A DNA stretch of 50,390 nucleotides from an uncultured Acidimicrobiales bacterium. Its GTDB lineage: Bacteria > Actinomycetota > Acidimicrobiia > Acidimicrobiales > AC-14. A program made the translations under genes and the position numbers. The stretch is taken from the NCBI GenBank assembly GCA_902805665.1, contig CADCTB010000162.1, positions 1-50,390 on the forward strand, given 5' to 3'. Below the pieces are notes generated by a model. That model was given only the letters and a program-made list of their open reading frames with translations, was not told the origin of the DNA and did not search any database. Of the stretch, positions 23,394 through 32,216 are shown in pieces; position 1 is the stretch's first letter; each line of letters begins with the position of its first letter.

Positions 23394-24289
23394 GGGATGG
23401 ACCAGTCTCCCAGCAGGGCGGGGAGTAGATCGACCGGATTGCCGGGAGCACCCAGCCAGGTGATGCGGGGGTCGCGCCGGAACCACGCTCGCTGGCGGCG
23501 GGCGAACTGTCTCGTCCGGCTGGTGGCGGCGGCGACGGCCTCCTCCAGCGTCGAGGCGCCGGCCAGGTGGGCCAGCAGCTCCCGGTAGCCGAGGGCCTGC
23601 CGGGCCGTGCGGGACATGTGGCCCTGCAGCCGCCGGACCTCCTCGAGGAAGCCGTTCTCGAGCTGGGCCCGGTAGCGGACGGCGATGCGCTCGGCCAGCA
23701 CCGGCCTCGGCAGCCACACGCCGGCCAGCCGGAAGCGGGTGGGCGGGTAGGCGCCCAGCCCGGGGCCGAACGACGAGAACGGGCGTCCACTGCCGAGGGT
23801 GACCTCCAGGGCCCGAACCAGCCGTCGTCCGTTGCCGGGCTCGATGCGGGAGGCGGCCAGGGGGTCGACCCGGGTCAGCCGGCGGTGCAGCTGGTCGACG
23901 GGCTGGGCCTCCAGCTCGGCCTTCAGCTCGGGCCACTCCCCGGGAAGGGCCAGGCCGTCGACGACTGCCTGCACGTACAGGCCGGTGCCGCCCACCACCA
24001 GCGCCCGGTGCCCGCGGCTCTCGATGCCCACGATCGCCTCGGCGGCATCGGCCTGAAAACGGGCAACCGAGTAGTCCTCGGCCGGGTCGGCCAGGTCGAG
24101 GAGGTGGTGGGGCACCTGCTGCTGCTCGGACGGCGTCGCCTTGGCCGTGCCGATGTCCATCCCCCGGTAGACCTGCATCGAGTCGGCCGAGACCAGCTCC
24201 ACGTCACCCAGCAGGCGGGCCACCTCCAGCGCCAGCGCCGACTTGCCCGAAGCGGTGGGGCCGACGAGGACCAGGTGGCGCGCGGTCAA
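23390..24289 (-). CDS. miaA: tRNA dimethylallyltransferase
   Basis: This 299-residue enzyme adds a dimethylallyl group to A37 of tRNAs reading codons that begin with U. Walker A is VGPTASGKSALAL; substrate and catalytic regions are SADSMQVYRGMDIGTAKAT and VGGTGLYVQAVVDGL. The C-terminal part includes ALGYRELLAHL. It lies 10 bases after miaB, which acts next on the same nucleotide, and overlaps dapF by ATGA. Confidence 0.95.
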   Translation of the reverse strand: MTARHLVLVGPTASGKSALALEVARLLGDVELVSADSMQVYRGMDIGTAKATPSEQQQVPHHLLDLADPAEDYSVARFQADAAEAIVGIESRGHRALVVGGTGLYVQAVVDGLALPGEWPELKAELEAQPVDQLHRRLTRVDPLAASRIEPGNGRRLVRALEVTLGSGRPFSSFGPGLGAYPPTRFRLAGVWLPRPVLAERIAVRYRAQLENGFLEEVRRLQGHMSRTARQALGYRELLAHLAGASTLEEAVAAATSRTRQFARRQRAWFRRDPRITWLGAPGNPVDLLPALLGDWSIP

Positions 24290-24299
24290 GGGTGGCGAC

Positions 24300-25691
24300 T
24301 CAGAGCACCGCCACCGGGATGCGGGTCTTGTGCCGGGGGCGGGCGGTGATCCCGATCAGCTCGCCCCGTAAGAAGTGGGCCGCCGAGCCGGTGACCCGCA
24401 CGTCGGCGAACGTCCCGGCCGCCGGCACGGGGCCCTCGACCGGGAAGTGCACGAGCTTGTTCTGCCGGGTCCGGCCTGTGGCGACGGCGGGGTCCTTCTT
24501 CGACGGGCCCTCGATCAGGACCTCTTCGACCCGACCGATCCGGGCCTGGTGGCGGGCCAGGGCCGAGCGCTCGAGAACGATCGTCAGCCGCTCGAACCGC
24601 TCGGCGATCACCTCGGGGGCGACGAAGCGCTCGACCATGCGTGCCGCCTCGGTGCCGGGCCGGGGCGAGAAGACGAAGGTATAGGCACTGTCGTAGGCGC
24701 CCTCGGCCACCACCTCGAGGGTCCGCTCGAAGTCATCGTCGGTCTCCCCCGGGAAGCCGACGATGACGTCGGTGGTCACTGCCAGGTCGGGTATGGCGGC
24801 CCGGGCTGCGGCCAGCCGCTCGAGGTAGCGGGCGGCGGTGTAGCCGCGGTGCATGGCGGCCAGGATGCGGTCGCTGCCCGACTGCAGCGGCAGGTGGAGG
24901 TGCTCGCACGCCGCCGGCGACTCGGCCATCGCCGCGATCGTCTCGGGTCGGAGGTCCTTCGGGTGGGGGCTGGTGAAACGCACGCGGCGGATGCCGTCGA
25001 CGTCGCCCACGGCGCGCAGGAGCTCGGCGAACAGCGGCCGTCTCCGGGTGAGGTCCCGCCCGTAGGAGTTCACGTTCTGGCCGAGCAGGGTGAGCTCGAC
25101 GGTGCCCGACTCGGCGAGCCCCCGCACCTCCTCGACGATCATCTCGAACGGCCGGCTGATCTCCTTGCCCCGCACGGCCGGGACGATGCAGAAGGCGCAG
25201 GAGTTGTCGCAGCCGATCTGGATGCTCACCCAGGCGGTGTACGGCAGCTCCCGCCGCACGGGTAGGGCCGAGGGGAAGGCGCCGTCCTCGTCGAGCGCCG
25301 TCTCGTCGAGGATCTCCATGACCGGGCTGCCGGTGTCCGCCGCCTGGTGCAGGAGCTCGGCCGCCCGGCCCACGTTGTGGGTGCCGAAGACGGCGTCGAC
25401 CTGCGGCGCCCGCTTCTGCACGACGTCGCGGTCCTTCTGGGCCAGGCAGCCGGCCACCGCGATCTGCATGCCGGGCTTGCGGTCCTTGAGCGACTTCAGG
25501 TGCCCGAGCGTGCCGTAGAGCTTGTTGTCCGCGTTCTCCCGGATGCAGCAGGTGTTCAGGACGACGACGTCGGCGTCCTCCACGTCGTCGACCGGCTCCA
25601 TGCCATCGGCCTCGAGCAGCCCGGCCAGGCGCTCGGAGTCGTGGACGTTCATCTGGCAGCCGAACGTCCGGATCAGGTACTTGCGGGTCAC
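24300..25691 (-). CDS. miaB: tRNA-2-methylthio-N6-dimethylallyladenosine synthase
   Basis: This 463-residue radical-SAM enzyme methylthiolates i6A37 made by MiaA. The N-terminal UPF0004 domain includes YLIRTFGCQMNVHDSERL (first cluster Cys) and VLNTCCIRENADNKLYG. The radical SAM CxxxCxxC is CDNSCAFCIVPAVRG. A C-terminal TRAM-like region follows. The GTG start has a -10 box TACGGT 6 bases upstream, so it should head the leftward seven-gene operon as a leaderless mRNA. Confidence 0.95.
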   Translation of the reverse strand: MTRKYLIRTFGCQMNVHDSERLAGLLEADGMEPVDDVEDADVVVLNTCCIRENADNKLYGTLGHLKSLKDRKPGMQIAVAGCLAQKDRDVVQKRAPQVDAVFGTHNVGRAAELLHQAADTGSPVMEILDETALDEDGAFPSALPVRRELPYTAWVSIQIGCDNSCAFCIVPAVRGKEISRPFEMIVEEVRGLAESGTVELTLLGQNVNSYGRDLTRRRPLFAELLRAVGDVDGIRRVRFTSPHPKDLRPETIAAMAESPAACEHLHLPLQSGSDRILAAMHRGYTAARYLERLAAARAAIPDLAVTTDVIVGFPGETDDDFERTLEVVAEGAYDSAYTFVFSPRPGTEAARMVERFVAPEVIAERFERLTIVLERSALARHQARIGRVEEVLIEGPSKKDPAVATGRTRQNKLVHFPVEGPVPAAGTFADVRVTGSAAHFLRGELIGITARPRHKTRIPVAVL

Positions 25692-25697
25692 GGGTCA

Positions 25698-25703
25698 ACC
25701 GTA
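25698..25703 (-). promoter_or_regulatory. -10 box of leaderless miaB operon
   Basis: TACGGT on the minus strand, 6 bases, then the miaB GTG at 25691. Confidence 0.45.
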
Positions 25704-25710
25704 CCGGCGA

Positions 25711-25716
25711 TAGCGT
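25711..25716 (+). promoter_or_regulatory. -10 box of the lytic transglycosylase gene
   Basis: TAGCGT, 9 bases, then the ATG at 25726, predicting a leader of about two bases. Confidence 0.35.
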
Positions 25717-25725
25717 CCCCCGACG

Positions 25726-26604
25726 ATGCCTTGCTTCACTGGCGCGACTCGTTGCCTCGCCGCCGCCGTCCTGGCCTGCCTGGCGCTGACCGCCTGCTCC
25801 GACGACGACCCGGTGGCCATCGGGCGCTCGTCGACCACGACCACCGCGGTCGCACCCTCCACCACCGTCGCCCCGACCACCACGACGACGCTGACCCCCC
25901 AGGCCACGCTGGCGTCCACGCTCACGGCCGCCGAGACGGCGATCCGGAGCCCGGCCACCCCGGCCTCTGAGCTTCTGGCCCTCGGCCAGGCCCAACAGCA
26001 GGCGTACCGCACCCTCGTGGACCACCCCGAGTGGGATGCCGAGGTGCTCGCCCTGGTCCCCGAGCGCTTCAAGGCGACAGTGCAGGCCAACGTGTCCGCG
26101 GGCCGCGAGCTGAGGGCGCTCACCCCCGTCCCTCCGCCCGACGCACCACTGCCCAAATGGCGCATCGTGGCCCCCGACCCGGCCGACCAGCTGGTGGCCC
26201 TGTACAAGGCGGCAGGGGCGGCAGCCGGTGGCGTCGGGTGGGAGTACCTGGCCGCCATCCACCTGGTCGAGACCCGGATGGGCCGCATCAAGGGCGACAG
26301 CTCGGCCGGCGCTCAGGGCCCGATGCAGTTCATCCCCACCACCTGGGACATCTACGGCCGGGGCGGCGACATCACGTCGAGCCGCGACTCCATCCACGCC
26401 GCCGCTCGGTATCTGCGAGCCACCGGCGCCCCGTCCGACATGGCCCGGGCCCTGCGGGCCTACAACAACAGCGCCCGCTACGTGCGGGCCGTGACCGCCT
26501 ACGCCCAGCAGATCGAGGCCGACGAGCGGGCCTACCTGGGCTACCACGCCTGGCAGGTCTACTACGGGACCCGCCTGCTCCCCGAGGGCACCGTCGTCGG
26601 ATAG
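25726..26604 (+). CDS. Lytic transglycosylase (SLT) lipoprotein
   Basis: This 292-residue cell-wall enzyme has a signal sequence ending LALTACSDDD (lipidated Cys about 24), a Thr-rich tether (TTTTAVAPSTTVAPTTTTTL), a helical domain, then an SLT catalytic domain with Glu in YLAAIHLVETRMGRIKGDSS and the motifs AGAQGPMQFIPTTW and ARALRAYNNS. It should cleave peptidoglycan glycan strands outside the membrane. It diverges from miaB and converges on the Cys-rich protein gene with 6 bases between the stops. Confidence 0.88.
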   Translation: MPCFTGATRCLAAAVLACLALTACSDDDPVAIGRSSTTTTAVAPSTTVAPTTTTTLTPQATLASTLTAAETAIRSPATPASELLALGQAQQQAYRTLVDHPEWDAEVLALVPERFKATVQANVSAGRELRALTPVPPPDAPLPKWRIVAPDPADQLVALYKAAGAAAGGVGWEYLAAIHLVETRMGRIKGDSSAGAQGPMQFIPTTWDIYGRGGDITSSRDSIHAAARYLRATGAPSDMARALRAYNNSARYVRAVTAYAQQIEADERAYLGYHAWQVYYGTRLLPEGTVVG

Positions 26605-26610
26605 GCGTGC

Positions 26611-27321
26611 TTACTCGGCCAGGCGGCGGCGCAGCTCCACGTAGACGGTGCGACCGACGATGGCCTCCAGCTCCTCGGCCAGGGACTCGACGACCGGCGC
26701 GGCGCCCACGTAGGCCCGCTCCCCCTCGGTGCAGCACCAGGCCATCGTCTCCCCCTCCGCGCCCCAGTCCCGGCGCTCCCAGTGCCGCACGGTGGCGACC
26801 TCCGTGTCGCCCTCGCCCGGCTCCCAATCGACCTTCACCGGCAACTGCCAGCACACCGACGGCTTCCACACCGTCGGTGACTCGCCGGAGTGGACGGCCT
26901 CGAGGTGCAGCGCGCAACCCGCGCCGCCCGGGAACCCCGGGCGGTTGAGGAAGATGCACGCGCCGTCGACCACCCGAGTGCTGCTCCGGCTGTCGTCGGC
27001 GAACACGCCGGCCTCGTGGGCGTCCGCGTGGTGCTCGAAGCGGGAGGGCTCCAGCGTCGCCGCCAGGGCGCTGATCGTCATCGCCTCCTCCTCACCGTCC
27101 AGCTCGGCGCCGATGGAGCAGCAGCCCTGGCCCAGGTGCTCGGCCGGCTCGGGGAGGATGCCCTGGCAGCCGCGGCCCCAGATGCAGGTCCAGTTGGACT
27201 TCAGGAACGCGGTGTCGAAGCGCCAGATCGTGTCGCCGTCCGGGATCTCCTCGACCGCCCGTTGCTCCTCTGCACCGCTCACCCGTCCATCGTCGCGCCG
27301 GCCCAAATGAAGCGTTGACAC
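26611..27321 (-). CDS. Conserved actinobacterial Cys-rich protein of unknown function
   Basis: This protein of up to 236 residues has at least nine conserved-looking cysteines: WTCIWGRGCQGIL, GQGCCSIGAEL, GACIFLNRPGF, AGCALHLEAV, KPSVCWQLPVK and AWCCTEGE. The pattern resembles YkgJ/DUF3109-type putative metal or Fe-S cluster proteins. This is recall of a pattern, not a match to a characterised enzyme. Starts at GTG 27321 or GTG 27282 are both possible; the conserved part begins at about residue 29 of the longer form, so the shorter start may be right. It converges with the transglycosylase gene. Confidence 0.7.
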   Translation of the reverse strand: MSTLHLGRRDDGRVSGAEEQRAVEEIPDGDTIWRFDTAFLKSNWTCIWGRGCQGILPEPAEHLGQGCCSIGAELDGEEEAMTISALAATLEPSRFEHHADAHEAGVFADDSRSSTRVVDGACIFLNRPGFPGGAGCALHLEAVHSGESPTVWKPSVCWQLPVKVDWEPGEGDTEVATVRHWERRDWGAEGETMAWCCTEGERAYVGAAPVVESLAEELEAIVGRTVYVELRRRLAE

Positions 27322-27386
27322 ATGCGGGCGCCGGCGCGACGCTCACCCGTACAAGGTTCCTTCGAGCAGCCAAGGAGGTACTGAGA

Positions 27387-27434
27387 ATGTCAGCCACCAG
27401 CTCCGAGGGCACGGAGAGCGGACCGCCCGACTGA
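27387..27434 (+). CDS. Possible 15-residue peptide with a perfect ribosome site
   Basis: The sequence AAGGAGGT (27372-27379) lies 7 bases before an ATG that opens a frame of 15 codons, MSATSSEGTESGPPD, then TGA. Such a perfect ribosome site is rare in this window, where many genes lack one. The peptide is hydrophilic and matches nothing I know. It sits in a stretch of about 300 bases between a leftward gene start and the rdgB terminator with no other convincing gene. Confidence 0.3.
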   Translation: MSATSSEGTESGPPD

Positions 27435-27595
27435 ATAGGCAGGGCGCCATGACGGCCACTTCGCCGTCGTCCGGCTGTCTCAGCCGCCAGTGCAGAGGCC
27501 TACCCCGCTGCTGGGGAGCGGGACCGGCTCCTGCCGCGATGGGCGGTCCCGACCTGCAGCCCCGGACCGGAGGAGTGGAACGCACGAAGAACGCG

Positions 27596-27621
27596 CGAGA
27601 CACCGAGTGGTCGGTGTCTCG
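27596..27621. terminator. Hairpin downstream of rdgB
   Basis: Perfect 11-bp stem CGAGACACCGA / TCGGTGTCTCG with a 4-base loop, beginning 7 bases after the leftward rdgB stop. On the minus strand it is followed by a mildly T-rich stretch (GTTCTTCGT). Confidence 0.65.
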
Positions 27622-27628
27622 TTGCGCG

Positions 27629-28213
27629 TCAGGGGAGGGTTTGTAGGAGTTGGGCGGCCAGCGAGCGGAGGGCGCGGCCGCGATGGGAGACCGCGGCCTT
27701 CTCGGTCTGTGTCATCTCCGCGAACGTGCGCCCGTCGCCACCGTCGGGCACGAACACCGAGTCGTAGCCGAAGCCACCCTCGCCCCTCGGCCCATCGGCG
27801 ATGGTGCCCTCCGCTGTGCCCTCGGCCACCAGCGTCCGCCCGTCGGCGAACATCGCCACCGCGACGGTGCGGAACCGGGCCCGGCGGTCGCCGACCGGCA
27901 CCCCGGTCAGCTCATCGAGCAGCTTGGCCACGTTGTCGCCGTAGGTGGCGCCGGGCCCGGCGTAGCGGGCGGCATAGACGCCCGGCCGGCCGCCGAGGGC
28001 GTCGACCTCGAGGCCGGTGTCGTCGGCCACGGCCAGCTCGCCGGTGGCCGCCATGACCGCCTCGGCCTTGAGCCGGGCGTTGCCCTCGAGCGTGTCGGCC
28101 GTCTCCTCGACGTCTGGCAGATCCGGCGGGCGGGGGACGACCTCGAAGCCCTCGAGCAGCCCGGCCAGCTCCCGGGCCTTGTCCGGGTTGGCCGTCGCCA
28201 GAACGGCTTTCAC
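27629..28213 (-). CDS. rdgB: XTP/dITP pyrophosphatase (non-canonical purine NTPase)
   Basis: This 194-residue Ham1/RdgB enzyme hydrolyses ITP, dITP and XTP, keeping deaminated purines out of nucleic acids. Visible motifs are [16 protein letters not shown] at the N-terminus, [36 protein letters not shown] and [19 protein letters not shown]. It starts at GTG overlapping the rph stop (GTGA) and closes the leftward cluster that matches M. tuberculosis Rv1334-Rv1341. Confidence 0.94.
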   Translation of the reverse strand: MKAVLATANPDKARELAGLLEGFEVVPRPPDLPDVEETADTLEGNARLKAEAVMAATGELAVADDTGLEVDALGGRPGVYAARYAGPGATYGDNVAKLLDELTGVPVGDRRARFRTVAVAMFADGRTLVAEGTAEGTIADGPRGEGGFGYDSVFVPDGGDGRTFAEMTQTEKAAVSHRGRALRSLAAQLLQTLP

Positions 28214-28944
28214 ATCCGCGGTGGAGGGGGGCTCAGCAGCAGGTCGGCCTGGACGTCGAGGATCGTCGCGATCCCGTGCTCGGCCAACCCGAGCAGGTCG
28301 TCGAGCTCGGCCCGGGTGAACGGCAGCCCCTCGGCGGTCCCCTGCACCTCCACGAACCGGCCTGTGCCGGTCATGACGACGTTCATGTCGACCTCGGCCC
28401 GAACGTCCTCGGAGTAGTCGAGGTCGAGGAGAGCCACGGCGTCGACGACGCCTACCGAGACGGCCGCGCAGGCGGTGATCAGGGGATGGGCGGGCAGCTT
28501 TCCGGCCGCCACCAGCCGGGTGCAGGCGTCGTGGAGGGCGACGTAGGCCCCGCTGATCGAGGCGGTCCGGGTGCCGCCGTCGGCCTGGAGGACGTCGCAG
28601 TCGACGAGGATCTGTCGCTCCCCCATCAGCTTCATGTCGGTGACCGACCGCAGCGATCGGCCGATGAGCCGCTGGATCTCCTGGGTCCGGCCCGACGGCT
28701 TGCCCTTGTTGACCTCGCGGTTGCTGCGCTCGGGTGTGGACCCGGGGAGCATGGAGTACTCGGCGGTCACCCAGCCCGTGCCCTTGCCCCGCATCCACGG
28801 CGGCACCCGCTCGTCGACCGAGGCGGTGCAGAGGACCCGGGTCTTGCCCATCGAGACGAGGACCGAGCCGGCGGCCATCTCCGTGTAGTCACGGTCGAAG
28901 GTGAGCGGACGCAGGTCGTCCGGCTGGCGGCCGTCCCGCCTCAT
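28210..28944 (-). CDS. rph: Ribonuclease PH
   Basis: This 244-residue phosphorolytic 3'-5' exonuclease trims tRNA precursors. Motifs include [69 protein letters not shown] and [17 protein letters not shown]. The ATG at 28944 overlaps the upstream hydrolase stop (ATGA), and its stop overlaps rdgB (GTGA). This translational chain is conserved with the mycobacterial order. Confidence 0.95.
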   Translation of the reverse strand: MRRDGRQPDDLRPLTFDRDYTEMAAGSVLVSMGKTRVLCTASVDERVPPWMRGKGTGWVTAEYSMLPGSTPERSNREVNKGKPSGRTQEIQRLIGRSLRSVTDMKLMGERQILVDCDVLQADGGTRTASISGAYVALHDACTRLVAAGKLPAHPLITACAAVSVGVVDAVALLDLDYSEDVRAEVDMNVVMTGTGRFVEVQGTAEGLPFTRAELDDLLGLAEHGIATILDVQADLLLSPPPPRM

Positions 28945-29666
28945 ACTTCGTACCGGGCGCCGACGGTGGCCACCTCGACCGGTCCACCGAACGCCGCCGC
29001 GCCGTCGCGCCGCAACTGCTCGGGGTCGTGCTCGGACCACAGGTGGGTGAGGACGAGCCGGCCGGCGCCCGCGGCCTTGGCCGTCGAACCGGCCTGCCGG
29101 GCGCTGAGATGCTGCAACGTGCCTTCCTCCTCGGTTGTCATGGTGGCCTCGCAGAGTGCCAGATCGAGCCCGGAGCCAAGGGCCCCGAGGGACCAGGCCG
29201 GGCCTGTGTCGGCCGAGTAGCCGAGCGACCGGCCGCCGGCGTCGACCCGCGTACCCAACGTCTCAGGGCCGTGGTCGGTCCGGGAAAAGGTGAGGTCCAT
29301 CGTGCCGACCGTCACCTTGTCGCCGTTGGTGACGTCGTGCCAGGTGAACGCCGGAGAGTCGGGCTCGTAGGTGTGCGCCCGGAGACCGGCGGGCGCGTAG
29401 ACCGGGAAGCCAGTCGTCCGCTCGAGCCGGTACTGCCACACGATCCGCCAGCCCTCGAGGTCGCTCCAGTGGTCGGGATGCTCGTGGCTGAGGACGATGG
29501 CGTCGAGCTGGTCGACACCGATGTGGCGCTGCAGGTTGGCCAGTGTGCCCGACCCGGCGTCGAGCCAGACGCGCGTGGTGCCGTCGTCGAGCAGGTAACC
29601 GCTGCACGCGCCACCCGGGCCCGGGTAGGACCCGGAGCACCCGAGCACCGTCACACTCAGTCCCAC
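28941..29666 (-). CDS. Metallo-beta-lactamase-fold hydrolase, Rv1339-like (probable cyclic nucleotide phosphodiesterase)
   Basis: This protein of about 241 residues opens [20 protein letters not shown], followed by the zinc motif [15 protein letters not shown] and later SADTGPAW and [10 protein letters not shown]. Position between murI and rph matches M. tuberculosis Rv1339, reported as an atypical class II cAMP phosphodiesterase that influences antibiotic tolerance. The cAMP role here is inferred by synteny and fold. Starts at GTG 29666 (10-base overlap with murI) or GTG 29654 are both possible. Confidence 0.82.
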   Translation of the reverse strand: MGLSVTVLGCSGSYPGPGGACSGYLLDDGTTRVWLDAGSGTLANLQRHIGVDQLDAIVLSHEHPDHWSDLEGWRIVWQYRLERTTGFPVYAPAGLRAHTYEPDSPAFTWHDVTNGDKVTVGTMDLTFSRTDHGPETLGTRVDAGGRSLGYSADTGPAWSLGALGSGLDLALCEATMTTEEEGTLQHLSARQAGSTAKAAGAGRLVLTHLWSEHDPEQLRRDGAAAFGGPVEVATVGARYEV

Positions 29667-30463
29667 TCCCAACCCTCCACCCCGTCGAGTTCGGGGCCGA
29701 GGAGCCGGCTGCCGAGCGCCCGAAACCATGCCACGTCGCCGGACGACACGAACCGATGGGCGCCCTTCGCCGCCGACCGCCGCCCCAGACCGGTGTCGGC
29801 GAGGATCGAGCGCACCTCGAACGCGGTCTCGTCGGCCGAGTCCACCAGGACGACATCGCGGCCCATCACGTCGCCGATCGTGCGGGCCAGGAACGGGTAG
29901 TGCGTGCAGCCCAGCAGGAGCGTGTCGACCTTGGCCTCCACCAGGGGGGCGAGCAGACGCTCGGCCAGCACGTGCACCTGCTCGCTGTCGGTCTCCCCCC
30001 GCTCCACGAACTCCACGAACCCCGGGCACGCGGCACAGCTGAGCTCCACGGGGGCCCGGGTGGCCCGCACCGCCCGCTGGTATGCGCCCGAGCCGATGGT
30101 GCCGACCGTGCCGATGACGCCGACGTTCCCGCTGCGGGTCGCCCGGACCAGCGCCCGTGCTCCCGGGTCCACCACGCTGACCACGGGCACCTCGCACTCG
30201 AACCGGAGCAGCTCGAGGGCGGCGGCCGCCGCGGTGTTGCAGGCGACCACCACCATCTTCACGTCGTGGCGCTCGACCAGTAGCCGCGTCACCTGGAGGG
30301 CGAACTCGCGCACCTCGTCCAGGGGCCGGGGACCGTACGGGTAGCGGGCGGTGTCGCCGAAGTACACGAGGTCCTCGGCGGGGAGCAGGTCGATCATGGC
30401 CCGGGCGACGGTGAGGCCACCGAAGCCGCTGTCGAACACACCTATGGGCCGGTCGTCCACCAT
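29657..30463 (-). CDS. murI: Glutamate racemase
   Basis: This 268-residue enzyme makes D-glutamate for peptidoglycan. The N-terminus is IGVFDSGFGGLTVARAM; the two catalytic cysteines are in VVVACNTAAAAAL and LLLGCTHYPFLA. An ATG at 30463 and a GTG at 30460 are both in frame. A -10 box TAGCCT ends 7 bases before the GTG, so the leaderless mRNA would begin at that GTG. It heads the leftward murI-hydrolase-rph-rdgB chain. Confidence 0.95.
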   Translation of the reverse strand: MVDDRPIGVFDSGFGGLTVARAMIDLLPAEDLVYFGDTARYPYGPRPLDEVREFALQVTRLLVERHDVKMVVVACNTAAAAALELLRFECEVPVVSVVDPGARALVRATRSGNVGVIGTVGTIGSGAYQRAVRATRAPVELSCAACPGFVEFVERGETDSEQVHVLAERLLAPLVEAKVDTLLLGCTHYPFLARTIGDVMGRDVVLVDSADETAFEVRSILADTGLGRRSAAKGAHRFVSSGDVAWFRALGSRLLGPELDGVEGWEWD

Positions 30464-30467
30464 CGGG

Positions 30468-30473
30468 AGGCTA
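30468..30473 (-). promoter_or_regulatory. -10 box of leaderless murI
   Basis: TAGCCT on the minus strand, 7 bases, then GTG at 30460. Confidence 0.4.
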
Positions 30474-30505
30474 GGTGATCGCTCAAGGCCCGCCCCTCAG
30501 GTGCC

Positions 30506-30511
30506 GATAAC
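30506..30511 (+). promoter_or_regulatory. Possible -10 box of the Excalibur lipoprotein gene
   Basis: GATAAC is followed by 7 bases and the ATG at 30519. It deviates from the TANNNT pattern, so this is weaker than the others. Confidence 0.3.
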
Positions 30512-30518
30512 GACTCAC

Positions 30519-30938
30519 ATGCGTCGACTTGGCGGTGTGGTCCTGCTCGTGCTGTTGACCGGTTGCGGTTCGGCCGCCGAGGACTCGAACGGTCCCGTGC
30601 GCGTCGCCGCGGAGCTGCCGGTCGTCACCACGACGACGAGTGCCCCTACGACGTCCACGACGTCGTCGACCACGTCGACGACGATCCGGGTCAGCCCGAG
30701 CACCGCCCGGCCCACGACCTCCGTCCCCTCGACCCGGGCACCCGCCACCACCGCGCCCCGGGCCGCCGCCCCCGTCCCCGCCGTGGGCGCCGGTTGTGAC
30801 CCGAACTACGCCGGCGCCTGCATCCCCAGCGGGGCGGACGTCGACTGCGGCGACATCACGGCCAAGCGCTTCCGGGTGGTGGGACGAGACGTGCACCGGC
30901 TCGACGCCGATGGCGACGGCATCGCCTGCGAGAGCTGA
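30519..30938 (+). CDS. Lipoprotein with C-terminal Excalibur calcium-binding domain
   Basis: This 139-residue protein has a signal sequence RRLGGVVLLVLLTGCGSA with lipidation Cys, a long Thr/Ser/Pro-rich linker (about 40-95), and a C-terminal Excalibur domain containing NYAGACIPSGADVDCGDI and ending LDADGDGIACES, the DxDxDGxxCE calcium loop. Excalibur domains occur on surface nucleases and wall proteins; here it is the only folded domain. It diverges from murI and converges on cysM with 3 bases between the stops. Confidence 0.82.
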   Translation: MRRLGGVVLLVLLTGCGSAAEDSNGPVRVAAELPVVTTTTSAPTTSTTSSTTSTTIRVSPSTARPTTSVPSTRAPATTAPRAAAPVPAVGAGCDPNYAGACIPSGADVDCGDITAKRFRVVGRDVHRLDADGDGIACES

Positions 30939-30941
30939 GCC

Positions 30942-31880
30942 TCAGAAGTACACGATCTTCTTGGCCCGCTCCACGACCTCGTCGATGTCATCGGTCCAGG
31001 CGCCGGTGGAGAGGTACTTCCACCCGCCGTCGGCCAGGATCGTGACGATGACGCCCTCGTCGAGCAGGGCGGCCGCCTTGGCCGCACCCGCCATGGCCGC
31101 GCCGGAGGAGATGCCGGCGAAGATGGCGGCCTCGGTGACCAGCCGGCGGGTCCACTCGATGGACTCCTTGGGCCGGACGATGATCTTGCGGTCGAGCATG
31201 TCGGGGTCGTAGATCGGCGGCACGAACCCGTCGTCGAGGTTGCGCAGGCCCTCGACGATCTCGCCGGCCGGCGGTTCGACGGCCCACATCTGGATCGCCG
31301 GGTTGCGCTCCTTGAGGTAACGGCCGAGACCCATCAGCGTTCCCGCGGTGCCCAAGCCGGCGACGATGTGGGTGACCTCCGGGCAGTCGCGCCAGATCTC
31401 CGGCCCGGTCCCCTTGACGTGGGCCCCCGGGTTGGCCGGGTTCCCGTACTGGAACAGGAAGGCGAGCTCGGGCGACTCCTTGGCCAGCCTCTCCGCCATC
31501 CGAACCGCCCCGTTGGAGCCCTCGGACCCGGGCGAGAGCACGATCTCGGCGCCGAAGATCTCGAGCAGCTGGCGGCGCTCGATCGAGACGTTCTCAGGCA
31601 GGACGATGCGCAGCTTGTATCCCTTGATCCGGCACACCATGGCCAGGCCGATCCCGGTGTTGCCCGACGACGGCTCGAGCAGGGTCTGCCCCGGCTTCAG
31701 CGTGCCGTCCGCCTCCGCCTCCTCGATCATGTTGAGGGCGATGCGGTCCTTGACGGACCCGCCCGGGTTCTGGCCCTCGAGCTTGGCCAGGATGCGGACG
31801 GCGGGGTTGGGGCTGAGCTGGCTGACGTCGACCAGCGGCGTGTTGCCGATGGCGTCGAGGATCGAGCCGTAGGCGGCCAA
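30942..31880 (-). CDS. cysM: Cysteine synthase CysM, CysO-dependent type
   Basis: This 312-residue PLP enzyme (fold type II) has the Schiff-base Lys in GGSVKDRIALNM, the phosphate loop region EPSSGNTGIGLAM and GLGTAGTLMGLGRYL. In mycobacteria CysM uses O-phosphoserine and sulfide carried as a thiocarboxylate on CysO; the adjacent cysO and mec genes support the same chemistry. The start is TTG at 31880, giving AAYGSILDAIGNTPLV, which aligns with the usual N-terminus. It follows cysO by 17 bases. Confidence 0.92.
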   Translation of the reverse strand: MAAYGSILDAIGNTPLVDVSQLSPNPAVRILAKLEGQNPGGSVKDRIALNMIEEAEADGTLKPGQTLLEPSSGNTGIGLAMVCRIKGYKLRIVLPENVSIERRQLLEIFGAEIVLSPGSEGSNGAVRMAERLAKESPELAFLFQYGNPANPGAHVKGTGPEIWRDCPEVTHIVAGLGTAGTLMGLGRYLKERNPAIQMWAVEPPAGEIVEGLRNLDDGFVPPIYDPDMLDRKIIVRPKESIEWTRRLVTEAAIFAGISSGAAMAGAAKAAALLDEGVIVTILADGGWKYLSTGAWTDDIDEVVERAKKIVYF

Positions 31881-31897
31881 AGGGATGTGGGCCGGCC

Positions 31898-32173
31898 TCA
31901 GCCCCCGGCGACGGCCGGCAGGATGGTGACCACGTCGTCATCGGCCACCGGCGTGGCCAGCTTGTCCAGGAAACGCACGTCGTCGTCGTTCCGGTAGACG
32001 TTCACGAACTTGTGCAGTGCCCCGTCCTCGGTGATGACCTGGCCGGACAGCAGCGGGAACTGCCGGACCAGGTCCTCGAACACCTCACCGATGGTCGAAC
32101 CGTTGGCCTTCACCGACGACTGGCCGGCGGCGTGCTGGCGGAGGACGGTGGGCAGGCGCACTTCGACAGGCAC
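31898..32173 (-). CDS. cysO: Sulfur-carrier protein CysO
   Basis: This 91-residue ubiquitin-like (ThiS/MoaD) protein ends in the diglycine tail VVTILPAVAGG, which is activated and loaded with sulfur for cysteine synthesis. The core FVNVYRNDDDVRFLDKLATP closely resembles mycobacterial CysO. It starts at GTG with a GGAGG about 9 bases upstream. It lies between mec and cysM, exactly as in M. tuberculosis. Confidence 0.95.
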   Translation of the reverse strand: MPVEVRLPTVLRQHAAGQSSVKANGSTIGEVFEDLVRQFPLLSGQVITEDGALHKFVNVYRNDDDVRFLDKLATPVADDDVVTILPAVAGG

Positions 32174-32216
32174 AGCGGGAGGCCTCCAGCGGAAAAGACG
32201 GGACGAAACCGAAATC

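Noticed and set aside
27449-27646. Rightward 65-codon frame after the 15-residue peptide
   Set aside because: It reads through the rdgB terminator hairpin and ends inside rdgB; composition is not protein-like.
28941-29666. Annotating the hydrolase as ribonuclease Z or a beta-lactamase
   Set aside because: It has the HEHPDH metal motif shared by many folds, but gene order and the [10 protein letters not shown] start point to the Rv1339 group.
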